DNA of 64,000 nucleotides from Plazaster borealis (lineage: Eukaryota; Echinodermata; Asteroidea; Forcipulatida; Labidiasteridae): NCBI GenBank assembly GCA_021014325.1, contig CM037461.1:6291501-6355500 (forward strand). The letters are read 5' to 3'. Of the stretch, positions 40,401 through 44,969 are shown one piece after another. The notes under the pieces are model-generated. The model had not been told where the DNA came from. It worked only from the letters and a program-made list of their open reading frames with translations, and did no database searches. The translations under genes were made by a program, and so were the position numbers. Position 1 is the first letter of the stretch; each line of letters begins with the position of its first letter.

Positions 40401-40648
40401 AGACTGGTGTTGTGGACATACCAGACGAGACGTACGCATGGGTCGTCGTCTTCGTCATTCCGATCAACTCGGCGATCAACCCTTACCTCTACACGGTCTC
40501 CAACGCGAACTCGGTTTCCTTGAAGTGCTGTAAATTTGGCAAACCTGGCTTAGCTGATGCGGTCCGTCTGAAACCTATTAACAGTCTGCAGACTAAGGAT
40601 ACACAATCAAATCGCCGGAGCAAAGCCGAAACAAACGCCCTTGTCTGA
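3117..40648 (+). CDS. RXFP1-like: Relaxin-receptor-like LGR GPCR (LDLa-LRR-7TM), 13 exons, 5' partial
   Basis: Cell-surface receptor of the LDLa-bearing LGR class (vertebrate RXFP1/2, insect LGR3), whose known ligands are relaxin/insulin-like peptides; in this class the LRR domain binds ligand and the LDLa module drives activation. Exons: 3117-3251, 5003-5116, 11583-11718, 13795-13866, 16805-16876, 17702-17776, 24302-24373, 25343-25414, 36707-36778, 37405-37476, 38124-38195, 38832-38915, 39442-40648. Every junction is GT-AG, mostly gtaagt or gtgagt donors, and phases match throughout; after the first split codon the sum is exactly 750 codons plus a TGA stop. Human RXFP1 is about 757 residues, so little besides the signal peptide seems missing. 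No ATG/signal exon was found upstream of 3117. The class is clear; the exact orthologue and ligand (for example a relaxin-like gonad-stimulating peptide, if this is a sea star) are inference. Confidence 0.92.
3430..3496 (+). repeat. (GTT)n microsatellite
   Basis: Nearly perfect gtt triplets with a few att units, in the intron after LDLa exon 1. It explains the poly-Leu and poly-Asn ORFs on either strand. Confidence 0.9.
3575..4425. mobile_element. Probable element bounded by inverted copies of GATAGGACCACGGAAGGAG
   Basis: 3585-3640 reads catagagataggaccacgg and continues to gttcgaacctcc. 4340-4400 holds its reverse complement (ccttccgtggtcctatctct). Two inverted arms 0.75 kb apart in an intron suggest a foldback element or two opposed insertions. 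No transposase was found between them. Confidence 0.5.
4545..4705. repeat. Palindromic repeat around an open GGTGATCCCCGG...CCGGGGATCACC core
   Basis: aactacgactcccgaggtgatccccgg at the left is mirrored by ccggggatcaccgagggagtcgg at the right, with a central ttccgaggcgcagccgaggg. It can fold into a long hairpin. GC-rich against its surroundings; likely a MITE terminus. Confidence 0.55.
5003..5116 (+). CDS. LGR exon: LDLa module 2
   Basis: A 114-bp phase 1-1 exon between an AG at 5001-5002 and the donor gtaggt. All six LDLa cysteines are present, ending [16 protein letters not shown]. The acidic cage residues D, D and DE are kept, but the usual serine of the SDE motif is replaced by G-E. It was missed by simple ORF calling because the exon is short. 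It splices in frame to both neighbours. Confidence 0.88.
5222..5530 (+). mobile_element. tRNA-Leu-derived SINE, subtype A
   Basis: Pol III box A TGGCTGAGCGG at 5229-5239 and box B GGTTCGAATCC at 5287-5297, followed by the shared body with gagcaaagcacttaacc and a subtype tail running through ctacatccttacggcctg and gtaggtggcaacgtg. The tail recurs in reverse at 10262-10560. Confidence 0.8.
5612..5682 (-). mobile_element. MITE-1 fragment
   Basis: Reads tacatgttgggtcacacaaag then actggtctttgataatcc, matching the reversed terminal part of MITE-1. A similar fragment is at 24880-24945. Confidence 0.5.
5755..5960. repeat. GGGTC-rich repeat family copy
   Basis: Dense GGGTC/GACCC motifs (gattccgggtcccaaaggg, gggtcaggtccagaattggg). 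Other copies: 12410-12480 plus 12897-13030 (split by MITE-2), 27060-27270, and 43270-43323 plus 44634-44680 (split by another element). Confidence 0.6.
6385..6700 (+). mobile_element. MITE-2 copy
   Basis: Shares gtagatatata, aaaaggtggtagcattttt, gagcggttatgtccacgcag and an end attaccaaacgt with the fuller copies at 12481-12895 and (reversed) 46338-46719. The left terminus is not clear. Confidence 0.6.
6748..7220 (+). repeat. Minisatellite, period about 83 bp, about six units
   Basis: Units contain tcgccaacgacagtatatcc, agagccgcgacactat and gagcctcata. Divergence rises towards the 3' end. Located in the intron between LDLa 2 and the LRR cap. ORFs here are repeat-derived. Confidence 0.8.
7690..7990 (-). 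mobile_element. Diverged MITE-3 copy
   Basis: Contains the reverse of MITE-3 features (agggaaatatttcac-like block, gaatatgac-like block, conserved cttaccgattttgaaattc end). Compare 28378-28769. Ends are uncertain. Confidence 0.45.
8440..8775 (+). mobile_element. 5'-truncated tRNA-Leu SINE, subtype B
   Basis: Box B region gggttcgagtcctgg is present but box A is lost. The body has cagcaaaacacttaacc, agaacccagtgcacttatcg and gggttcgccccggtgttcc, then a tail gcgctaagaagccacta with an (ATT)n end. Confidence 0.75.
9471..9882. mobile_element. Foldback MITE with about 50-bp terminal inverted repeats
   Basis: Left arm 9471-9523 (gatgcactaaaaggcgaata ... gctgaatacggtt) is mirrored by right arm 9830-9882 (aaccgtattcagc ... 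tattcgccttttattgcat). The interior has gtttagcgaggtgac, a motif also at 14110, 14385 and 50470. Confidence 0.75.
10262..10560 (-). mobile_element. SINE subtype A tail, reversed
   Basis: Contains ttgccacctactcatggg, cctcttcacagtccgta and gatgtaggtatgggtatc, the reverse of the 5222-5530 SINE tail. No tRNA head remains. Confidence 0.65.
10765..11100. mobile_element. Foldback MITE (CCTCGAAAATGTATGG family), fuller copy
   Basis: Outer arms gttgggcgcctttggctata and tttaaagtcctaagcgccca are inverted copies; inner arms ccctcgaaaatgtatggttt and accacacgctttcgaggg likewise. Same family as 30-300 and 46865-47000. Confidence 0.7.
11100..11582. other. Intron sequence, nothing recognised
   Basis: No repeat match or exon seen before the LRR-cap exon at 11583. 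Confidence 0.4.
11583..11718 (+). CDS. LGR exon: LRR N-terminal cap and start of LRR 1
   Basis: A 136-bp exon, acceptor caatccag, donor gtaagt, entering in phase 1 and leaving in phase 2. It encodes the LRRNT cysteine pattern CPEDCTCK...VNC, then a sequence resembling the first LRR beta-strand segment. This exon converts the phase-1 LDLa block to the phase-2 LRR block. The retained intron reads into a stop at once, which is why the exon is not visible as a long ORF. Confidence 0.87.
11885..12065 (-). mobile_element. Penelope-like element 3' tail (probable)
   Basis: On the minus strand: aagactctcctaagatcgaa then acgtcaggctgttaaatacc. A hairpin of the form TTCGAAGA...TC followed by 'gatcgaaacgtc' is typical of PLE 3' ends. 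No coding part is attached. Confidence 0.45.
12481..12895 (+). mobile_element. MITE-2 copy, full length
   Basis: Starts TTAAAGGCATCGTACACG and ends CATGTACGATGCATATAA, inverted counterparts. It carries an internal imperfect hairpin, gaagcgttacgcgtaacggttc. It sits inside a GGGTC-family repeat, parts of which flank it at 12410-12480 and 12897-13030. Confidence 0.75.
13031..13790. other. Intron sequence, T/G-rich, nothing recognised
   Basis: The 122-residue ORF at 13326-13694 is low in similarity to anything I know, is rich in F and C, and lies in T-rich DNA. I see no splice context or codon bias to support it. Confidence 0.4.
13795..13866 (+). CDS. LGR exon: LRR unit (72 bp)
   Basis: Phase-2 exon of exactly 72 bp (24 residues, one LRR turn), acceptor atttcag, donor gtaagt. 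It carries the spacing L-T-D-L-x-x-G-L-F-x-x-L-x-x-L of the extracellular LRR consensus. Confidence 0.87.
14495..14743 (+). repeat. CTCTGCGTGATGCC repeat, left part (split by a LINE)
   Basis: Matches 44970-45330 and 49085-49330 (tactccgccat, cacctaaccaattagcatg, aaaatccataaatgaccag, tcctaaagaaattgaacagc). The match stops at 14743 and resumes at about 15651 (gcttgttctgtatacttgta, aatggctgtaggcagtgacc), so a LINE landed in the middle. Confidence 0.7.
14744..15650 (-). mobile_element. 5'-truncated CR1/L2-like LINE with reverse-transcriptase C-terminus
   Basis: Open for 189 codons at 14901-15470. The protein has the C-terminal signature of CR1/L2/Rex-type LINEs: [20 protein letters not shown], then [28 protein letters not shown], a [21 protein letters not shown] block and a final FKSQLKTFL. 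The catalytic fingers/palm are missing. After the stop comes a short 3' UTR (ggcgcggtacaaatggcc) and an (ATT)n tail at 14744-14768. It interrupts an older repeat. Confidence 0.8.
15721..16600. other. Intron sequence, nothing recognised
   Basis: ORFs of 89 and 124 codons overlap on opposite strands without domain features; I do not call a gene. Confidence 0.4.
16609..16735. mobile_element. Short hairpin MITE (TATAGACCGTG family)
   Basis: Left arm tatagaccgtgaacgtctcg, right arm atgcgtgagacttggaac, inverted; interior gggaccactttg / gggtccctatg. A clearer copy is at 18163-18309, and half of one near 28812-28870. Confidence 0.65.
16805..16876 (+). CDS. LGR exon: LRR unit (72 bp)
   Basis: 72-bp phase-2 exon, acceptor ttcgcag, donor gtgagt. 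It reads [16 protein letters not shown] followed by leucines at the expected spacing, a textbook LRR turn. Confidence 0.88.
17180..17440. repeat. CGAAATAA palindromic minisatellite
   Basis: Two near-identical blocks about 100 bp apart (ttcaacatacattatttcga, then gtgcacaaaa) plus scattered cgaaat/atttcg motifs, so the array is both tandem and self-complementary. Confidence 0.7.
17702..17776 (+). CDS. LGR exon: LRR unit, one codon longer (75 bp)
   Basis: 75-bp phase-2 exon, acceptor cattgcag, donor gtaagt. It encodes a 25-residue LRR ([19 protein letters not shown]...), one residue longer than its siblings, so the frame is kept. Confidence 0.87.
18163..18309. mobile_element. Short hairpin MITE (TATAGACCGTG family), intact
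   Basis: 147 bp with terminal inverted repeats tatagaccgtgcaagtctcg and cgagacttgcacaggctata, folding along most of its length (TTCGAATACGC arm, gggtccc near the loop). Confidence 0.75.
18362..18735 (+). repeat. ACACCATATGGTGTT repeat, two tandem units
   Basis: Two units of about 170 bp, each with acaccatatgtgttgtcac, a TA-rich stretch, tctgccaaaacaattac and ttaacagcgtatgatg. A single related unit is at 20240-20455. The core is palindromic. Confidence 0.7.
18793..18905 (+). mobile_element. tRNA-Leu SINE head fragment
   Basis: Box A TGGCCGAGCGG and a slightly decayed box B (gggttggaatcccatgacac). The body is cut short. Confidence 0.6.
19005..19440 (-). mobile_element. CR1/L2-like LINE 3' fragment
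   Basis: The minus-strand ORF at 19101-19415 has [17 protein letters not shown], a [19 protein letters not shown] block and [14 protein letters not shown], the C-terminal tail of LINE reverse transcriptases. A 3' UTR with agcgcatagagacttc and a simple-repeat tail follows. It is a different family from 14744-15650. Confidence 0.75.
19465..19604. mobile_element. MITE with GGGGCCGATTTCACAAAG terminal inverted repeats
   Basis: 140 bp; left ggggccgatttcacaaag, right tttgtgaaatcgacccc, interior rich in gactagtcct/taagttagg palindromes. Confidence 0.75.
20240..20455 (+). repeat. ACACCATATGGTGTT repeat, single unit
   Basis: Related to 18362-18735: agcatatggtgttaaaataa, tctgccaacacaattac, ttaacacaatatgatg. 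Confidence 0.6.
20633..22535. mobile_element. 1.9 kb foldback element with about 373-bp terminal inverted repeats
   Basis: Left arm 20633-21005 starts gggtcattccatgtcaa; right arm 22163-22535 is its reverse complement ending gacacggaatgaccc. Both are about 373 bp with few differences. AATT borders both ends, a possible 4-bp target duplication. Nested inverted repeats fill the interior: 21307-21342 against 21703-21738, 21109-21150 against 21642-21688, and 21741-21820 against 22065-22150 with cccaactatagttggga palindromes. No transposase is visible, so it is non-autonomous. Confidence 0.8.
22536..23298. other. Intron sequence, nothing recognised
   Basis: AT-rich DNA without repeat or exon match between two mobile elements. 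Confidence 0.4.
23299..23673 (+). mobile_element. MITE-1 copy, full length
   Basis: Begins TTAAAGGCGCTGAACACG, ends AACGTGTACGATACCTTTAA. Same interior as 1703-2072, including tatcccaacatatgcat and gaagttgcaagaaaa. Confidence 0.8.
23810..24290 (-). mobile_element. CR1/L2-like LINE 3' fragment
   Basis: Minus-strand ORF 23885-24106 has the tail signature [20 protein letters not shown], then [15 protein letters not shown] 3' UTR (aggcgccttagagcaaac) and an (ATTG)n tail lie at 23808-23825. Ends just before the LRR exon at 24302. Confidence 0.7.
24302..24373 (+). CDS. LGR exon: LRR unit (72 bp)
   Basis: 72-bp phase-2 exon, acceptor caacag, donor gtaagt. It encodes [19 protein letters not shown] and the remaining LRR leucines. 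It lies just after a LINE remnant in the preceding intron. Confidence 0.88.
24400..25300. other. Intron sequence with one MITE-1 fragment
   Basis: 24880-24945 resembles the reversed MITE-1 end (acaggtttgttatttcctg, ggttggtcacacaaaa). Otherwise nothing recognised; overlapping ORFs on both strands have no domain. Confidence 0.4.
25343..25414 (+). CDS. LGR exon: LRR unit (72 bp)
   Basis: 72-bp phase-2 exon, acceptor ctgtttcag, donor gtaagt. It encodes [19 protein letters not shown] and the rest of the turn. It is followed by the 11.3 kb repeat-filled intron. Confidence 0.88.
25571..25995 (+). mobile_element. tRNA-Leu SINE, subtype B, full length
   Basis: Box A TGGCCGAGCAG, box B GGTTCGAATCC, then ttaagcaagacacttaacc, gggttcgccccggtgttcc, a gtgctac tail and an (ATT)n end (25970-25995). 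The same element is reversed at 48121-48535. Confidence 0.85.
26015..26170. repeat. Inverted repeat whose arms resemble histone mRNA 3' stem-loops
   Basis: On the plus strand ccggcacttttcagagcc (26129-26146) and on the minus strand ccggcccttttcagagcc (26022-26039), each followed by AACAC. Metazoan histone 3' ends use GGCTCTTTTCAGAGCC; here one stem base differs in both arms. After the plus copy, ccaaacagaga resembles a histone downstream element. No histone ORF is attached. Confidence 0.45.
26526..26700 (+). repeat. Minisatellite, three units of about 57 bp
   Basis: Each unit has aagggata, caatctatcccctcctc and a cggcttggtttgagga-like block. Confidence 0.7.
27060..27270. repeat. GGGTC-rich repeat family copy with inverted ends
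   Basis: Left ggaccccggattccgggtcc, right gggacccggaatccg, so the family has terminal inverted repeats and may be a MITE. Confidence 0.65.
27560..27930 (-). mobile_element. Degenerate LINE-derived sequence (tentative)
   Basis: Composition and phrases such as agcagcagtgctttgaactc on the plus strand echo the LINE C-terminal region seen at 15260-15300. The frame is broken. Confidence 0.35.
28378..28769 (+). mobile_element. MITE-3 copy, full length
   Basis: 392 bp from TTAAAGGTATTATACAGG to CCTACATAATACCTTTAA, inverted ends with TTAA at both borders. Confidence 0.75.
29330..29915 (+). repeat. Tandem array, period 130-132 bp, about 4.5 units
   Basis: The cttcttgagatatgg motif recurs at 29361, 29491, 29621, 29753 and 29883. 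Units share ataactgaaaagaaattg, cttccggttgaccc and gtaaaggtcaac. A related single unit lies at 32420-32500 and 35250-35330. Confidence 0.85.
31165..31367. mobile_element. MITE with AGCCCGGTTCATACTTCCTG ends
   Basis: Left agcccggttcatacttcctg, right aggaagtatgaactgggct, flanked by TTAA / TTTA. Interior repeats gcgaatgcgaa and gtgacgtca. Confidence 0.7.
32701..32803 (+). repeat. Palindrome-bearing repeat, two copies (end of unit 1)
   Basis: Each copy is atctcgacgaaaacaa then agctgttccgac, a short spacer with ta, and gtcggaacagct. The hairpin stems are perfect in the first copy. Confidence 0.85.
33602..33731. mobile_element. MITE with AGCCCGGTTTATACTTTCTG ends, inserted after the duplication
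   Basis: 130 bp, bounded by TTAA (33598-33601) and TGAA (33732-33735). Unit 1 has a plain ggcttaagtct at the matching site (30720-30730), an empty site. Confidence 0.75.
33825..33978. mobile_element. 154-bp palindromic MITE, inserted after the duplication
   Basis: Ends agaccttttcgcaaatacac and tgtatttgaaaaaaaggtct; centre tagcgatcaaattgattgct then tttgatcgctagc. AT on both sides; unit 1 has an uninterrupted gcacatgatcg at the matching position. Confidence 0.8.
35534..35705 (+). repeat. Palindrome-bearing repeat, three copies (end of unit 2)
   Basis: Three copies of cgacgaaaacaatagctgtt with ccgac, spacer tactat, and gtcggaacagct. The third copy has one stem change (gtcagaac) and caacg for cgacg. 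An (AAT)n tract precedes the array, as in unit 1. Confidence 0.85.
35706..36706. other. Intron sequence, nothing recognised
   Basis: The 112-codon ORF at 35725-36063 has no domain I know. 36395-36640 repeats 'cacttgaggtg/caagtgcc' motifs. Confidence 0.4.
36707..36778 (+). CDS. LGR exon: LRR unit (72 bp)
   Basis: 72-bp phase-2 exon, acceptor ctttgcag, donor gtaagt. It encodes [19 protein letters not shown] and the rest of a canonical LRR. Confidence 0.88.
37010..37165 (-). repeat. Possible tRNA-like SINE fragment
   Basis: On the minus strand, tggcacactggcg could be a decayed box A and gcagttcgaatcc a box B. Weak. Confidence 0.3.
37275..37305 (+). repeat. Poly-T tract
   Basis: About 25 consecutive T in an intron. 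Similar T runs occur at 4416-4445, 28891-28910 and 38932-38959; a poly-A run is at 42390-42427. Confidence 0.9.
37405..37476 (+). CDS. LGR exon: LRR unit (72 bp)
   Basis: 72-bp phase-2 exon encoding [19 protein letters not shown]. The acceptor caaaaag has a short, weak polypyrimidine tract (ttaacttctttt) compared with its neighbours, but the reading frame and LRR pattern are clear. Donor gtaagt. Confidence 0.86.
37855..38060 (-). mobile_element. LINE reverse-transcriptase C-terminal fragment
   Basis: Minus-strand reading [18 protein letters not shown], then [11 protein letters not shown], matches the SRLDYCN...LQNAAAR block of CR1/L2-like LINEs. Short and decayed. Confidence 0.6.
38124..38195 (+). 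CDS. LGR exon: LRR unit (72 bp)
   Basis: 72-bp phase-2 exon, acceptor tttacag, donor gtaagt. It encodes [20 protein letters not shown] truncated MITE begins about 18 bp after its 3' end. Confidence 0.88.
38214..38340 (+). mobile_element. Truncated MITE-1
   Basis: Left end TTAAAGGCAGAGTACTATTT then the MITE-1 interior (cttggtgtatcccaacatat, caattggccatcgaagttg); cut at about 38340. It begins 19 bp after the LRR exon ends. Confidence 0.7.
38832..38915 (+). CDS. LGR exon: last LRR turn
   Basis: 84-bp phase-2 exon, acceptor tgtttcag, donor gtaagt. It encodes 28 residues with a degenerate LRR pattern ([12 protein letters not shown]... ending KLTSV), as expected where the solenoid meets the hinge. 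It has a possible N-glycosylation site, NET. Confidence 0.84.
39070..39260 (-). mobile_element. Single diverged copy of the tRNA-derived repeat found at 61926-63309
   Basis: Same order of blocks as the downstream array: attgactgggtaa, gaacgaagaaaaattgacc, tRNA-like region with gcgctctacaaactgag, then gaccgtctc. It lies in the intron just before the seven-helix exon. Confidence 0.65.
39442..40648 (+). CDS. LGR exon: hinge, seven-helix domain and C-tail
   Basis: Single 1207-bp terminal exon, acceptor cataaag, stop TGA at 40646-40648. Numbered from 39443 (401 residues): hinge with CC at 8-9, C21 and C36; TM1 about 44-67, starting LRVFVW as in RXFPs, with N60; TM2 80-101 with LAVSD; TM3 123-151 with disulfide C123 and DRF at 147-149; TM4 169-187; C205 in loop 2; TM5 240-272; TM6 294-318 with [10 protein letters not shown]7 332-351 with [10 protein letters not shown]. 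Loop 2 has three N-x-T sites (N195, N220, N230). The C-tail is short, with CC at 362-363 as a possible palmitoylation site. The apparent TTG 'start' at 39443 is only the exon edge. One exon for all seven helices is usual for insect LGRs and glycoprotein-hormone receptors. Confidence 0.95.
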
Positions 40649-42240
40649 CCGTTCCGGAAGAAAATCTGACGGCTGTAAACTCTTCGGTGAAATGTACCTA
40701 CCGAGCGCCGGGTAGCCTTGATCAAGGCTGTATTGCGTTATACATTTGCTAGTCGATAGTTATCCATGCAATGAGTCCATGAGGCTGGTACACAGTTGCA
40801 CACACACCGCTGTGTTGCATTCACTCTGTGGACATTTACTTTGTTATGATTATACTCTTAAGGAAACTCATATTCTTCAAAACTGTAAAACAAACACTGT
40901 GTCCTATATTATGTGGACCTCTTTTGGTCTGAGGTCCACACTTCGTATATAGCGTTAAAACACCCACGCAAGTGTGTAAACAATCGGGGACCTCCTTTTG
41001 TCCCTCTGTTGTTTGTAGTCAAACATGTTGGCAACAGCTCCCATTGGTTTTGTACACACCTTCCAACTTGGGATCTTTACCCAACCGGGAACCCTATTTT
41101 TCTCTTTTGTTATAGGTCATCGGTTTGAATGTGTATATCTACCCAAGTCCACACAGCTCTGTTTGGCAAACACTGTGCACAATCCTTTGTTCCATGCACA
41201 AACACAAATAAAAAACTATTACTCAACCCAGTATGTGAAAAACACTGTGTGGTCGTTTGTAAGTCCACATAGTGTTTCAAGTCCCTACAATTATGTGGAC
41301 TTCTCATTATGACATTTACGGTGTACTTCTAATGTTATTATATTATTCCCAGCCTCGCTACCATGGGCAGCGCACCGTATCGATACCTCTCGTCACTTAT
41401 CATATTAGGGAAGTGCTACACAAAAAAGTGACTGCCATGCGCGTACGCTCATCAAAAACTCCCGATCGCTTGTATGGCGCTTGGTTTGATGTATAATACG
41501 CGTGTATAAAAATGCAAGTATTTTGAAGCGATTAAAAAAAATAAAAAAAAAATAAAAAAAAAAATCAGAAAAAAATATTGTCTTTATACGGTCAACCTAA
41601 ATTACATACAGTTAAGACATGTCACAGAATCAAAGAAGAATGAGAGGGGACCAACTGCGTTTTGACTTGGTGCCTCTTTTGCGGGCTACCATACTTGAGC
41701 GCGTATTGATCGGCCTCAGGCCTTATTAAAAATGTGCCTGATACTGGCAAATGTTAATTAACCAATTATGGGGGTTATTAAGGAGCAGCAATCGCTGGGG
41801 GAAATGGCGCGGTGGGATCGATCACCGATAGGAACTAGGTTGTTTTATTCCCCTTTCGGAAGACATCTTGTTCAACTCTTTGTGATAGCAACCGTGGATC
41901 ACCATGTTTTTCTTTGTGACAGCCTATTATTCCTTTTTTTTTTATAAGTCCACGGTTTCAATGTGGATACCTACCCACACCCACACAACTTTACAGATAC
42001 AGTTTGTGGGGTCCCGCTATTGTTGTTCTATTGTTCCCTTTTTCCAAAGAATGCCCTTGATGGTTCCAGGTTGAACAAATAATTCCCTTGTGGGTTTCAT
42101 TGTTCTATTTTGTAAAAGACCCCAAAAGGGCACCCCGGGACAAAAGGCTCGATCCTTCTGTGACCGAAAGCTTTATGAAATTCTGTATTTTCCTGTTAGA
42201 TTTCGAACGTGTGTTTATATGCAAGATATTGATGGTTCAT
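40649..42240 (+). other. 3' UTR and downstream DNA
   Basis: Contains gtccacat/atgtggac inverted motifs (40915-40945 and 41262-41295, again near 41950), probably a MITE. No further exon seen. Confidence 0.45.
41207..41212 (+). promoter_or_regulatory. Candidate polyadenylation signal AATAAA of the LGR gene
   Basis: First clear AATAAA downstream of the stop codon, implying a 3' UTR of about 0.6 kb. The UTR contains repeat-derived GTCCACA motifs, so the real site could be elsewhere. Confidence 0.4.
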
Positions 42241-42385
42241 TTCAGAAAAGGGAATAATTAAACAAGACTTGCCAAACATACAATTAAAAAAAATAGATTT
42301 GCTAAATATGGATTTGCAAAAAAAAAACAAGATTCGCCAAACATATACTCCCAAACTCTCAAAGACAAAACTGGCCTAACGTATA

Positions 42386-42428
<43 letters not shown>

Positions 42429-43290
42429 CAAATATCATGGGCTTGCAAAAAGAAAGACTCACCAAACAAAAACTTAATAAAAACACGATTTGCTAAACAT
42501 AGGCTTACAGAAGACAAAACTCGCCTAACATGTACTTAACAAAAAAAGATTTGGTAAATAAAGACTTACCCCCCCCCCCCAAAAAAAAAAGGCTCGCCAA
42601 ACGTATACCTCAAAAATACAAGATTGTCTAAATATAGACTTGCAAAAAACAAGATCCGTCAAATATATACTTGCGAAAATAAGACTCGCAAAACATAAAG
42701 CTCCAAACAACAATATTTTCTAAATTATAGACTTGCAAAAAACAAGATCCGCCAAACATATACTTGCGAAAATAAGACTCGTAAAACATTAGCTCCAAAC
42801 AACAATATTTTCTAAATATAGACTTGCAAAAAACAAGATTCGCCAAACATATACTTTCAAAAATAAGACTCGCCAAACAGTTAGCTCCAAACAACAATAT
42901 TTGCTAAATAAAGGCTTGCAAAAATAGGGCTCTCCAGACATAAATTTACAAACAAGAAAGATTTGGTAATATAGACATGCAAAAACCAAAATACTCGCCA
43001 AACGTATACTTAAAAAAAAAACAAGATTATCTAAATATAGACTTGCAAAAAAACAAGATTCGCCAACCATATATATTTGCAAAAATAAGACTCGCCAAAC
43101 ATATAGCTCCAAACAACAATGTTTGCTAAATATAGACTTGCAAAAATAGGGCTCACCAAACATATACTTACAAACAACAAGAACCATTTGGTAATAAACA
43201 CTTGCAAGCAACAAAAAGACTTGCTAAACGTACACTCCACAAAAATAAGAATTGCTAAATATAGACTTGCAAAAAAACAGGATTCCGGGC
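42240..43290 (+). repeat. A-rich minisatellite, unit about 35-40 bp
   Basis: Over 1 kb of diverged units like atagacttgcaaaaaacaag then attcgccaaacatatact, with tagctccaaacaacaat subunits from 42700 on. All ORFs here (up to 141 codons on the minus strand) are repetitive. Confidence 0.85.
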
Positions 43291-43323
43291 CAGACTAACC
43301 CACAAGTTGGTCAGGCCTCCCTA

Positions 43324-44633
43324 CACTGCAAAAACGTTGGTCAAATCATGTGACACATTTTGTTGGGCAAAGTAATTTCCACAATTATTGGTCAATAACT
43401 GCCCAACGAAAGCAACAATTGATGTTGTTGGGCAAACATTTTGTTTGCCCCCTTTTTTACAAGAAGTGAAACAAAAGTTGGGCAAATGTTGGGCAAATAT
43501 TTCGTAATCTGAATCCATCATACTTGTTGGTAATATTGTTGCCCATATATTGGGCAGTTTTTTTTTGTAGTTTGAATTAATCGTAATTGTTGGTGAAAAT
43601 GATGCACATTAGTTGGGCAATTTATCCGATCATGCGCACTTCGATCAAAGATTTGCCCCAAAACTGGGCAAGTTTCGCGCAACATCTGGGCATTGTTCCT
43701 GCGAAACGCCGTACGACGTGCATAAAAACATAACAACGATCTTTTCCAACATGGCGAGTGGAGGAGTGGCTGTGGCCGTGTCCTCTCTCTTAAACGAGCG
43801 GGGTTGCCCAGTGGTTATAGAACTGTTTGAAGGTTAGTTTTTAACTAAATATGAAGTGTTGTCTCCTGTTTAGTTGTAAATAGTCGTGAAAGTGGCAGAG
43901 CAAGCAACACGGTGCTACTGCCATTGAATTAATCTCAGTTTTATCATGCCATTCGTGTACGTGTACATGTATTGTAATGATACAAACATCGTGCAGGCAG
44001 TGCGTTGTAGTATAGACACGCAACGCCACGGCGTATGTGTGTCGTGTGTACATGTATGTAAAACAACAATACACGAATGGCACTATCACTGCATTACTTG
44101 CACTGCAACTGTCACGACTATGTACAACTAAACAGAAAACAAACGTTGTTTAGTTAAAAACTAACCTTCAAAAGCATCTACAAACCACTGGGCAACCCCA
44201 CATTTTTGAGAGAGACGCCAAGGGCACAGCAATTGCCACCACTGGCCATTGTGGAAAACATCGTTTTCGATGCATGGACGTACGACGTATCACAGGAACT
44301 GTGAATCAATGGTTAATTATATTCACCATTTGTTGGATAACACAATACTTTTTGACCAACTTTTGTTCATAAAAACCCCAACACTTGGTCAAGTATAATT
44401 GCCCAACTGCTACATCAAACCTTTCTACCCAACAATTGGTAAAAAAAAATAACCAAGAAAGTTTATTAACATTTTGCCCAACAGTAAAAGCAATATAATT
44501 AGACCTTAAAGTTGGTCAAAATATTTACCCAACATTGTTGGGTACAATTTTGACCAACAGTTTAGTGAGTTCATATTAGACCTAACGTTGGTCAAAATGT
44601 TGGTCAAAATTTAACCAATATTTTTTTGCAGTG
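43324..44633. mobile_element. 1.3 kb TA-flanked element with CACTGCAAAAA ends and inverted exon-like arms
   Basis: Left end cactgcaaaaacgttggtca, right end ttttttgcagtg, TA at both borders. Rich in gttgggcaa/ttgcccaac repeats. It contains an exon-like ORF in both arms (43751-43832 plus, 44166-44249 minus). It splits a GGGTC-family repeat. No transposase. Confidence 0.8.
43751..43832 (+). pseudogene. Exon-like ORF start inside the TA-flanked element
   Basis: accaacATGG-like context (ccaacatggcg), 27 codons reading MASGGVAVAVSSLLNERG, then CPVVIELFE, followed by AG|GTTAGT, a good donor. The end resembles the first helix of SAM-type domains, weakly. The inverted arm at 44166-44249 holds a frame-broken copy with the same start and donor. 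Confidence 0.5.
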
Positions 44634-44969
44634 TAGGACTCAGAAAGCGGGTCAATACAGACCCTGAAGAGTGTATGTATTGGAGTATGGATTTATGCAG
44701 AGAGCTTGTTAATTGGGGAAGTTTGAGGCTTATTCATAAATAAGCGACACAGAGCCCAGAAATGGACAATGATTTATGTCTGCTGGGGGCGGATAATGAC
44801 CTATGACACCGGCTCAAATTTACATATTTTACTCGATATGTGCCATGTGTACTCATACTATTGTGTCTTCATTGTGTTCTTGGAATCTCAGGAATGCTGT
44901 CGAGGTTTTTAATGGTACCTCTGTACAACAGGAGAAGAGTGTTTTGAAGTATATGGACATTTATTTAAC

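Noticed and set aside
39443..40648. Single-exon GPCR starting at 39443
   Set aside because: The apparent start is TTG at an exon edge after an AG acceptor; the frame joins upstream LRR exons in phase.
42525..43240. Cysteine-rich membrane-like proteins on the minus strand
   Set aside because: They are translations of the A-rich minisatellite.
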